From Betaproteobacteria bacterium RIFCSPLOWO2_02_FULL_68_150 (GTDB lineage: Bacteria > Pseudomonadota > Gammaproteobacteria > Burkholderiales > SG8-39): a stretch of DNA of 5,481 bases. The DNA lies in the NCBI GenBank assembly GCA_001771975.1, contig MERE01000120.1, forward strand, positions 1 through 5,481. The letters are read 5' to 3'. The position numbers and the translations under genes were made by a program. The notes beneath the pieces are model-generated. The model did not search any database and was not told where the DNA came from. It was given only the letters and a program-made list of their open reading frames with translations. Shown one piece after another: positions 1 to 5,307 of this stretch (its first letter is position 1; each line of letters opens with the position of its first letter).

Positions 1-143
1 AGGATCTTGACCAGCGCGTTGACCTGGTTCTTGAAGCGCACCGTGCCGAGTTCGAGAAAGGCGAAGCCGGAGTGCATCGCGAGCACCAGGATCGCGCCCA
101 GCAGTACGAACAGCACATCGGAACCGGACTTGAACGCTTCCAT
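1..143 (-). CDS. amt: Ammonium transporter (Amt family), N-terminal part only
   Basis: Reading the minus strand from the ATG at 143-141 gives 47 codons that run off the left edge. The protein begins MEAFKSGSDVLFVLLGAILV and continues through LAMHSGFAFLELGTVRFKNQ. This is the characteristic first transmembrane helix and following loop of Amt/MEP/Rh ammonium channels as found in betaproteobacteria (the AMHxGFAFLE-G-VR-KNQVN pattern). Family members are inner-membrane trimers of about 400 residues that conduct ammonia/ammonium and are often controlled by a PII protein such as GlnK; neither the pore residues nor a glnK gene is inside this window. The start is supported by a GAGG Shine-Dalgarno at 150-153, six bases before the ATG. 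It is transcribed divergently from the Rieske-like pseudogene. Only the N-terminus is visible, so the subfamily is uncertain. Confidence 0.9.
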   Translation of the reverse strand, partial: MEAFKSGSDVLFVLLGAILVLAMHSGFAFLELGTVRFKNQVNALVKI

Positions 144-149
144 AAGCCA

Positions 150-153
150 CCTC
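150..153 (-). promoter_or_regulatory. Ribosome binding site of amt
   Basis: On the minus strand the bases read GAGG (within GAGGTGG), six bases upstream of the ATG at 143-141. It fixes the start of the transporter gene, which otherwise has little visible context. Confidence 0.7.
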
Positions 154-167
154 GGAATGTCGCTGAT

Positions 168-184
168 GGGCGCGAATTGTGCCC
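168..184. promoter_or_regulatory. Imperfect 17-bp palindrome between amt and the Rieske-like gene
   Basis: GGGCGCGAATTGTGCCC has matching GGGC/GCCC outer arms and further symmetric positions inside (GGGC-C-A ... T-G-GCCC). It lies 25 bp upstream of the amt start in the shared divergent region, where an operator would be expected. No known regulator motif is recognised, and such a short imperfect palindrome can occur by chance in GC-rich DNA. Confidence 0.25.
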
Positions 185-213
185 GATTTCGGCGCCCGCC
201 GATCCGCCTTTTT

Positions 214-219
214 TATACA
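214..219 (+). promoter_or_regulatory. Putative -10 element of the Rieske-like gene and aat cluster
   Basis: TATACA inside an AT-rich island (six T then ATACAAT) stands out in the GC-rich surroundings and matches the sigma-70 -10 consensus TATAAT at four of six positions. No convincing -35 box is seen at 16-18 bp; the nearest candidates (TTTCGG at 187-192 and TTGTGC at 177-182) are too far away. A transcript from this element would start near 226, only about three bases before the ATG at 229. Because no Shine-Dalgarno is visible there either, a leaderless or nearly leaderless message is possible. It may also drive aat, bpt and pyrD, since no other promoter is evident before them. Confidence 0.4.
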
Positions 220-228
220 ATCGGCGCG

Positions 229-749
229 ATGCAGCGACGCGACTTCCTCCGGCTGTGCACGGCTTCCGCGGCGAGCGGCGCGGCGCCCGCGCTGGCGGCC
301 GACGCCACGGCGCACTTCTACGCCCGGGCGCGGCTGGTGGACGATAGCGGCGCGCCGCTCCACGCGAGGAGCATTGCGCCGCACCGCAACCTCGTCTTCC
401 ACTATCCGTACGCGACGACCCCGTGTTTCCTGCTCAACCTCGGCCGCCCGGCGATCGGCGCAACGCGCCTGCGCACCGCCGACCGGCGCGATTACGCCTG
501 GCAGGGCGGTGTCGGCGCCGGCCGCTCGATCGTGGCCTATTCCGCAATCTGCGCGCACCAGCTGAGCTATCCGACGCGCGAAATCAGCTTCATCAGCTAC
601 CGCCGCGAAGCGAGATGTTCAACCAGTTCTTCCGCAAGTACGAGTTCCGCCTTGCGCTCGAGCACACCGGCGCGGCCCGGCGGGCGGTGAGCGGCAGCGC
701 TACCGTCACGGCGCTGGAAAACTACTGCCGTCAACAGGTGAAGTGCTAG
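229..749 (+). pseudogene. Tat-exported Rieske-like [2Fe-2S] protein, broken by internal deletion/frameshift
   Basis: From ATG 229 the protein begins MQRRDFLRLC followed by an Ala-rich stretch and ALAADA, a twin-arginine export signal (RRDFL) with a plausible cleavage site near residues 24-26. The body contains HYPYATTPCFLLNLGRP, then GGVGAGRSIVAYSAICAHQL, then ISFISYR. The C-A-H is the first half of a Rieske cluster site (CxH). Around 607-612 the family-like sequence stops and the same frame runs into nonsense up to 690. In another frame, from GAG at 612, the sequence resumes as EMFNQFFRKYEFRLALEHTG and ends ENYCRQQVKC with TAG at 747-749. That resembles the C-terminus of the same family as I recall it. 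The intervening segment, which should hold the second cluster half (CxxH), is missing, so no functional cluster could form. The product would have been a periplasmic redox protein of unknown partner. The lesion could be real or an assembly artefact. There is no visible ribosome binding site. Confidence 0.65.
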
Positions 750-755
750 CCTCGC

Positions 756-1448
756 TTGATCCCCTGGCTCGAACCGGACGACCCTTTTCCGCCAGTGGCG
801 CGGGCGCTGCGCGAGCCCAACGGCCTGCTGTGCGCCGGCGCCAGGCTCGCGAGCGAGCGCCTGCTGGAGGCGTACCGCCACGGCATCTTTCCGTGGTACG
901 CGGGCAACGAACCGATCCTGTGGTGGTCGCCGGACCCGCGCATGGTGCTGTTTTGCAGCGAGTTCAAGGTGTCGCGCTCGCTCGCCAAGAGCATCCGCAA
1001 CAAGGGCTTCGAAGTGCGCATCGACAGCGATTTCGCCGCGGTCCTCGAGGGCTGCGCGGCGCCGCGCCGGGACGGCGGCGGCACCTGGCTGGTCGACCCG
1101 ATGCGCGCCGCATACCAGCGCCTGCACCGCGACGGCTGGGCGCACTCGTTCGAATGCTGGCGCGACGGCGCGCTCGCCGGCGGGCTCTACGGCGTCGTCA
1201 TCGGCCGCATGTTCTACGGCGAGTCGATGTTCTCGCGCATCACCGACGCCTCCAAGGTCGCGCTGGCGGCGCTGGTCGAGGAGCTGCGCGCGCGCGGCTT
1301 CCCGTTGATCGACTGCCAGGTGAGGACGCCGCTGCTCGCCTCGCTGGGTGCGCGAGAGATTGCGCGACGCGATTTTTTGCGGCGCCTCGACCCATTGGTA
1401 AACTACCTCGAACCCAGAGGGAAATGGACCCGTGTCCCGGCTCAATGA
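756..1448 (+). CDS. aat: Leucyl/phenylalanyl-tRNA-protein transferase
   Basis: This 230-residue protein transfers Leu or Phe from charged tRNA to proteins with N-terminal Lys or Arg in the cytoplasm, creating a primary N-degron for ClpS/ClpAP. Family landmarks appear in order: GIFPWY (43-48), ILWWSPDPRMVL (54-65), GTWLV (109-113), YGESMFSR (154-161), DASKVAL (164-170), LIDCQV (184-189) and a C-terminal LGAREIARRDFL (197-208). Asp186 and Gln188 in LIDCQV match the residues proposed as catalytic in the E. coli enzyme. Length is typical. The start is TTG at 756: an in-frame TAG at 747-749 blocks anything upstream, and the protein then begins M-I-P-W-L, the usual betaproteobacterial N-terminus. 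The ribosome binding site is weak (GGTGAAG, 737-743). The gene begins six bases after the Rieske-like reading frame and overlaps bpt by 17 bp, so it is part of one operon. Confidence 0.95.
   Translation: MIPWLEPDDPFPPVARALREPNGLLCAGARLASERLLEAYRHGIFPWYAGNEPILWWSPDPRMVLFCSEFKVSRSLAKSIRNKGFEVRIDSDFAAVLEGCAAPRRDGGGTWLVDPMRAAYQRLHRDGWAHSFECWRDGALAGGLYGVVIGRMFYGESMFSRITDASKVALAALVEELRARGFPLIDCQVRTPLLASLGAREIARRDFLRRLDPLVNYLEPRGKWTRVPAQ
1416..1421 (+). promoter_or_regulatory. Ribosome binding site of bpt
   Basis: AGAGGG lies inside the end of aat, ten bases before the GTG at 1432. It supports this GTG over the nearby ATG at 1424, which is in a different frame. Confidence 0.55.
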
Positions 1449-2169
1449 CCTGCCCCACGCCGTACTGCAGTTCTACGTCACGGCGCCGTACCCCTGCAGC
1501 TACCTGCCCGAGCGCATGGCGCGCTCGCAGGTGGCGACGCCGAGCCACCTGATCAACACCGCGCTCTACGGCGAGCTGGTCAAGTCGGGCTTCCGCCGCA
1601 GCGGCATCTTCACCTACCGGCCGCATTGCGACAGTTGCCGCGCCTGCGTGCCGGTGCGCATCCCGGCCGTCGAGTTCGAGCCGAGCCGCTCGCAAAGGCG
1701 CGCCCGGCGCCTGCATGAAACGCTCACCGCGCATCCGCAGCCGCTCAAGTTCCGGCTCGAGCACTACGCGCTGTACCTGAGGTACCAGTCGAAGCGCCAC
1801 TGCGGCGGCGGCATGGACAACGACAGCCGCGACCAGTATTCGCACTTCCTGCTGCAGAGCCGTGTCGACACGCGCCTGGTCGAGTTCCGCGACCACGGCC
1901 AGCTGGTGATGGTCTCGATCGTGGATTACCTGCCCGACGGCCTGTCCTCGGTCTACACGTTTTTCGAGCCCGAGCGGCGCGCCGCCAGCTACGGCACCTA
2001 CAACGTGCTGTGGCAGATCGACGCCTGCCGCGCACTCGGCCTGCCTTACCTGTATCTGGGCTACTGGATCCGCGAAAGCCCGAAGATGGCTTACAAGTCG
2101 CGCTTTGCGCCGATCGAGGGCTTCGTCGGCAACGCCTGGAAGCGGCTCGAGCGCCGCGATCTCGGGTGA
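1432..2169 (+). CDS. bpt: Bacterial aminoacyl-tRNA-protein transferase (Bpt/Ate family)
   Basis: This 245-residue cytoplasmic enzyme belongs to the arginyltransferase-like family. Bacterial Bpt members transfer Leu from Leu-tRNA to proteins with N-terminal Asp or Glu, feeding the same ClpS route as Aat. The N-terminal half carries PCSYLPERMARSQ (21-33) and the cysteine-rich CDSCRAC (Cys66, Cys69, Cys72), both hallmarks of the family. The C-terminal half carries the acetyltransferase-like fold segments VSIVDYLPDGLSSVYTFF (161-178), YLYLGYWI (206-213) and a KMAYKSRFAP signature (218-227). Length is normal. The start is GTG at 1432 with AGAGGG ten bases upstream, inside the end of aat, so translation is probably coupled. 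The older name 'arginyltransferase' would also be applied; Leu versus Arg donor preference cannot be read from the sequence. Confidence 0.94.
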   Translation: MSRLNDLPHAVLQFYVTAPYPCSYLPERMARSQVATPSHLINTALYGELVKSGFRRSGIFTYRPHCDSCRACVPVRIPAVEFEPSRSQRRARRLHETLTAHPQPLKFRLEHYALYLRYQSKRHCGGGMDNDSRDQYSHFLLQSRVDTRLVEFRDHGQLVMVSIVDYLPDGLSSVYTFFEPERRAASYGTYNVLWQIDACRALGLPYLYLGYWIRESPKMAYKSRFAPIEGFVGNAWKRLERRDLG

Positions 2170-2181
2170 CCCGCTAGCCGC

Positions 2182-3210
2182 ATGCTGTATGCGCTGGCGC
2201 GGCCGCTGCTGTTCGCGCTCGAGGCGGAGACCGCCCACGCGCTGACCCTGGCGCTGGCCGATGCGCCGCTGCGCTTCGGCCTGCTGCGCGTGCCGCGGGT
2301 GCCGCCGCTGCCGCTGCGTGCCATGGGGCTCGAATTTCCCAACCCGGTAGGCCTTGCGGCCGGCCTCGACAAGAACGCCGAGCACGTCGACGCGCTCGCC
2401 GCGCTCGGCTTCGGACACATCGAGGTGGGCACGGTGACGCCGCGGCCGCAGCCCGGCAATCCGCGCCCGCGCCTGTTCCGCCTGCCGCGGGCGCGCGCGC
2501 TCATCAACCGCTTCGGCTTCAACAATGTCGGGCTCGACGGCTTCATGGCGAACCTCGCGCGCAGCGCCTGGCGCGGCATTCTCGGCATCAACATCGGACG
2601 CAATTTCGACACGCCGAACGAGCGCGCAGCCGAGGACTACGCCGCGTGCCTGGAGCGCGTCCACGCGCGCGCGAGCTACGTCACGATCAACGTTTCCTCG
2701 CCGAACACGAGCGGCCTGAGGGCGCTCCAGGACAGAGCCCGGCTCGACGCCCTGCTCGCGCCGCTGGTCGCGCTGCGCGAGCGCCTCGCCGACCGGCATG
2801 GCCGGCGCGTCCCGCTGGCGCTCAAGGTGGCGCCCGACCTCGAGCCGGACCAGGTACGCGACATCGCCGACAGCGTGCGCCGCCACGGCATCGATGCGCT
2901 CATCGCCACCAACACCTCGCTCGCGCGCGAAGGCGTGCAAGGCGAGCGCCACGCCGGCGAGGCGGGCGGCCTGTCGGGCGCGCCGCTGCGGCTGCGCGCC
3001 ACCCGCACGCTCGCGGCATTTGCCGCCGCACTCGCGGGCGAAGTTCCGCTCATCGGCGCCGGCGGCATCCTGTGCGGCGCCGACGCCGCCGAGAAAACGG
3101 CTGCCGGCGCCTCGCTGGTGCAGCTGTATACCGGGCTCGTCTATCGCGGCCCGGAGCTGGTCGCCGAGTGCGTGCACGCAATCCGCGCTGCAAGCCGGAC
3201 TGCCGCGTGA
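2182..3210 (+). CDS. pyrD: Dihydroorotate dehydrogenase (quinone), class 2
   Basis: This 342-residue flavoprotein oxidises dihydroorotate to orotate and passes electrons to membrane quinone, the fourth step of pyrimidine synthesis. The N-terminal helical extension (MLYALARPLLFALEAETAHA, 1-20) is the class 2 membrane and quinone-access element. Barrel motifs follow: GLAAGLDKNAE (57-67), GTVTPRPQPGNP (83-94), NRFGFNN (109-115), NVSSPNTSGLR (170-180), LALKVAPDL (212-220), ATNTSL (242-247), GLSGAPL (263-269), IGAGGI (291-296) and LYTGLVYRGP (315-324). Ser173 corresponds to the catalytic base Ser175 of E. coli PyrD, and Lys215 to its FMN-contacting Lys217. All expected residues are present, so it should be active. 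The ATG lies 12 bases after the bpt stop with only a weak upstream GGGTGA (2164-2169), consistent with operon expression. The next gene follows after 79 bases. Confidence 0.97.
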   Translation: MLYALARPLLFALEAETAHALTLALADAPLRFGLLRVPRVPPLPLRAMGLEFPNPVGLAAGLDKNAEHVDALAALGFGHIEVGTVTPRPQPGNPRPRLFRLPRARALINRFGFNNVGLDGFMANLARSAWRGILGINIGRNFDTPNERAAEDYAACLERVHARASYVTINVSSPNTSGLRALQDRARLDALLAPLVALRERLADRHGRRVPLALKVAPDLEPDQVRDIADSVRRHGIDALIATNTSLAREGVQGERHAGEAGGLSGAPLRLRATRTLAAFAAALAGEVPLIGAGGILCGADAAEKTAAGASLVQLYTGLVYRGPELVAECVHAIRAASRTAA

Positions 3211-3247
3211 GATCCGGGACGGCGCGTTCGGCGTCGCACTGAGGCGA

Positions 3248-3265
3248 GGCGCTTAGAATAGCGCC
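3248..3265. repeat. Short inverted repeat around a -10-like sequence, pyrD/regulator gap
   Basis: GGCGC (3248-3252) and GCGCC (3261-3265) are perfect complements separated by eight bases, TTAGAATA. No T-run follows, so it is a poor intrinsic terminator for pyrD. The loop holds the only promoter-like hexamer in this gap, so the repeat could be an operator or simply chance in GC-rich DNA. Confidence 0.3.
3254..3259 (+). promoter_or_regulatory. Putative -10 element of the cNMP-GGDEF-EAL gene
   Basis: TAGAAT matches the sigma-70 -10 consensus TATAAT at five of six positions and is the only AT-rich patch in the 79-bp gap after pyrD. Transcription would start near 3266, leaving a leader of about 24 bases with the GGAGG site. 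No good -35 box is seen at the right distance, so an activator or a weak promoter would have to be assumed. Confidence 0.4.
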
Positions 3266-3280
3266 GGTGAGCGCCACTCG

Positions 3281-3285
3281 GGAGG
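3281..3285 (+). promoter_or_regulatory. Ribosome binding site of the cNMP-GGDEF-EAL gene
   Basis: GGAGG lies four bases before the ATG at 3290. The spacing is a little short, but the second in-frame ATG at 3305 would be 19 bases away, so the first ATG is the better start. Confidence 0.65.
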
Positions 3286-3289
3286 TCGG

Positions 3290-4942
3290 ATGCGACGCGG
3301 TCTGATGTCGGCTCTGGCAGACGCATCCGCACTGCGGGCGATGCGCGCGGGAGAGGTGCTGTTCGAAATGGGCGACCCCGGCGCGACCATGTTCGTGGTC
3401 AAGTCGGGCGAGCTGCGCATCCAGATCGGCGACCTGGTGTTCGAGACCGTGGCCGCGGGAGGCGTCGTCGGCGAAATGGCGCTGGTCGACGACGAGACGC
3501 GCATCCGCAGCGCCACGGTGATCGCGGCGAGCGACAGCGAGGTGGTCGAGATCGATCGCGCCAAGCTGCTGCACCTGCTGCGCGAGCGGCCGGAAATGAC
3601 GTTCGAATTCTGCCGGGTGATGGTCCGGCGCCTGCGCAAGACCACGGTTCTGACGTACCACGATTCGGTTACCGGCCTGCCGAACCGGTTCCGTTTCCAG
3701 GAGTTGTGCCGCACCGCGGTGCTGCGCGCCGAGCGCCGCAACACCATGGTCGGGCTGCTGTTCGTGGATCTGGACGACTTCCAGAGCGTCAACGAATCGC
3801 TCGGCTTCACCCTCGGCGACGAATTACTGAAGGCGGTCGCGGCCCGCCTGGGCGAAACCGTGGACGCCGCGCACCGCATCGCGCGCCTGCTGGCGGACGG
3901 CTTCGGCGTGCTGATGGAAGAGCCCGGCAGCACGCACGAGATTGCCGCCACCGCGGAGCAGATCCTTGCCGCCTTTGCGCGCCCGTTCGTGCTCGGCGGA
4001 CGCTCGCATTACGTCACCGTGAGCATCGGCGTGAGCTGCTTTCCGCAGGACGGCAGCGATCCCGATGCCCTGCTGCGCAGCGCCGAGTCGGCGACCGGAA
4101 ACGCGCAGTCGGCAGGCGGCAACGCCTACCGTTTCTACTCGTCGCAGCTGTACGCGATCGCGGTGGAGACGCTGCACCTGAGGAACGCGCTGCGCCAGGC
4201 GATCGAGCGCAGGGAGTTCCACCTCGGGTTCCAGCCGCGTGTCGACGTGTCTTCGGGCGCGATCCGGGGCATGGAGGTCCTGCTGCGCTGGAACCACCCG
4301 GAGATCGGTCTGGTATCGCCGGCCAAATTCATTCCGATCGCCGAGCAGGCGGGCATCATCGACACCATCGGTGAATGGGTGCTGCGCGAGGCCTGCCTGC
4401 AGATGAATGCGTGGCTGGCCGCGGGCCTCAAGCCATTCCGGCTCGCGGTCAATCTGTCGGCACGCCAGTTGCGGCGCGCCGACCTGGCCCAGCGCATCGC
4501 CGCCATCATGCAGGAAACCGGCTTCGATGCGCGGCACCTCGAGCTCGAGATCACGGAGAGCACGCTGATGGAGGACCCGGACCGCGCCGTGCTGCTGCTG
4601 CGCGAGCTGCGCCAGATGGGCATCCAGATCACGCTCGACGATTTCGGCATGGAGTATTCCTGCCTCGGCTACCTGAAGCAGTTCCCGCTCGATTACATGA
4701 AGATCGACCAGGCCTTCATGCGCGGCGTGCCGAAAGAGCGCAACGATGCCGCGATCGTGAAGGCGATCATCACGCTCGCCAAGAACCTCGGCCTGCACGT
4801 GATCGCCGAGGGCGTCGAGACCGGCGAGCAGCTCGCCTTTCTGGTCGCGCAGCGCTGCGAGGAATACCAGGGGTATCTGTTCTCGCGCCCGCTGCTGCCG
4901 GATCAGGCGGCGATCCTGCTGCGCGCCAACATGGACGCCTGA
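3290..4942 (+). CDS. Cyclic-nucleotide-binding / degenerate GGDEF / EAL regulatory protein
   Basis: This 550-residue protein has no membrane segment and three domains. Residues about 14-118 form a Crp-type cyclic-nucleotide-binding fold, with a phosphate-binding cassette GEMAL (61-65) then RSAT (73-76), so the key Glu and Arg are kept. Residues about 121-282 are a GGDEF domain: DSVTGLPNR (125-133) and VDLDDFQSVNESLG (159-172) are normal, but the GGDEF signature reads LADGF (201-205), with the catalytic Glu replaced by Gly. It therefore should not make c-di-GMP, though it might bind GTP. Residues about 295-540 are an EAL domain: EVL (329-331), Asn388 in NLSARQL, ELEITES (418-424), Asp450-Asp451, Lys471 in KID, AEGVE (506-510) and Gln527 in YQGYLFSRPL. 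The metal and catalytic residues are therefore present, suggesting a c-di-GMP phosphodiesterase. Loop 6 is atypical: DDFGMEYSC rather than DDFGTGYSS. Inferred role: intracellular sensor tying an unidentified nucleotide signal to c-di-GMP turnover. Confidence 0.92.
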   Translation: MRRGLMSALADASALRAMRAGEVLFEMGDPGATMFVVKSGELRIQIGDLVFETVAAGGVVGEMALVDDETRIRSATVIAASDSEVVEIDRAKLLHLLRERPEMTFEFCRVMVRRLRKTTVLTYHDSVTGLPNRFRFQELCRTAVLRAERRNTMVGLLFVDLDDFQSVNESLGFTLGDELLKAVAARLGETVDAAHRIARLLADGFGVLMEEPGSTHEIAATAEQILAAFARPFVLGGRSHYVTVSIGVSCFPQDGSDPDALLRSAESATGNAQSAGGNAYRFYSSQLYAIAVETLHLRNALRQAIERREFHLGFQPRVDVSSGAIRGMEVLLRWNHPEIGLVSPAKFIPIAEQAGIIDTIGEWVLREACLQMNAWLAAGLKPFRLAVNLSARQLRRADLAQRIAAIMQETGFDARHLELEITESTLMEDPDRAVLLLRELRQMGIQITLDDFGMEYSCLGYLKQFPLDYMKIDQAFMRGVPKERNDAAIVKAIITLAKNLGLHVIAEGVETGEQLAFLVAQRCEEYQGYLFSRPLLPDQAAILLRANMDA

Positions 4943-4947
4943 ACGCC

Positions 4948-4953
4948 AGGGAG
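4948..4953 (+). promoter_or_regulatory. Ribosome binding site fixing the GTG start of the RnfB-like ferredoxin
   Basis: AGGGAG lies six bases before GTG 4960, an ideal spacing. It decides that the short GTG-started ferredoxin is the real product rather than an extension into the preceding EAL gene. Confidence 0.6.
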
Positions 4954-4959
4954 CCGGGC

Positions 4960-5307
4960 GTGCGCCGCGCTACGGTCGCGCTGGTCGACGAGGTGCGCTG
5001 CGTCGGCTGCACGCGCTGCATCGATGCGTGTCCGGTCGACGCCATTGCCGGCGCGAGCGGCATGATGCACACCGTCATCGCGGCGTGGTGCACCGGCTGC
5101 GCGCTGTGTCTGCCGCCCTGCCCGGTCGACTGTATCGCGCTGGTCGCGCCGCCCGCGCCCTGGACCGACGCGGACGCCCGCGCCGCCTCCGCACGGGCAC
5201 GGCGGCGCAGGGCCCGGCTTGCGCGGCGCTACCTTCGGCCGGCGACCGATGCGGCGCGGCGGCGCGCGGTGATCGCCGCCGCGCTGCGACGCACCCGGTG
5301 CTCATGA
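4960..5307 (+). CDS. rnfB: RnfB/RsxB-like ferredoxin with two [4Fe-4S] sites, short form
   Basis: From GTG 4960 this encodes 115 residues. Two classic CxxCxxCxxxCP motifs are seen: Cys14/17/20/24 (CVGCTRCIDACPVDAI) and Cys44/47/50/54 (CTGCALCLPPCPVDCI). Together with the intervening MMHTVIA they match the C-terminal ferredoxin part of RnfB/RsxB rather than a generic ferredoxin. The remainder (71-115) is an Arg/Ala-rich tail with 16 Arg in 45 residues, ending AVIAAALRRTRCS, like the tails of betaproteobacterial RnfB proteins. The usual RnfB N-terminus, a membrane anchor plus a CxxCGxxxC cluster domain, is absent. The gene starts 17 bases after the EAL stop, leaving no room for it, and the upstream frame shows no RnfB-like sequence. 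It is presumably a soluble electron carrier; its partner is unknown and no other rnf gene is visible. The stop overlaps the nth start (ATGA). Confidence 0.85.
   Translation: MRRATVALVDEVRCVGCTRCIDACPVDAIAGASGMMHTVIAAWCTGCALCLPPCPVDCIALVAPPAPWTDADARAASARARRRRARLARRYLRPATDAARRRAVIAAALRRTRCS

Noticed and set aside
189..214. Inverted repeat TCGGCG-CC-CGCCGA followed after six bases by six T, resembling an intrinsic terminator
   Set aside because: The two-base loop is too tight, the T-run is not adjacent to the stem, and the site lies between divergent gene starts where a terminator is not expected. The T-run is better explained as part of the AT-rich -10 region.
229..749. Programmed frameshift joining the two halves of the Rieske-like protein
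   Set aside because: A change of frame alone would not restore the missing second cluster half-site, and no slippery sequence is seen at the junction; a deletion explains the data better.
1240..3177. A 645-codon open frame on the minus strand opposite aat, bpt and pyrD
   Set aside because: Its translation is low-complexity Arg/Ala/Glu/Val sequence typical of the antisense of GC-rich genes. The plus strand encodes three clearly recognised, conserved enzymes across the same span.
3824..4798. A 324-codon minus-strand open frame within the EAL gene
   Set aside because: It is a shadow frame with no recognisable domain, fully covered by conserved GGDEF/EAL coding sequence on the plus strand.
4375..4959. 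Upstream extension of the ferredoxin frame giving a 310-residue protein
   Set aside because: The extension overlaps the conserved end of the EAL domain in another frame and is Arg/Ala/Pro-rich with no RnfB-like motif. The GTG at 4960 has a good ribosome binding site.
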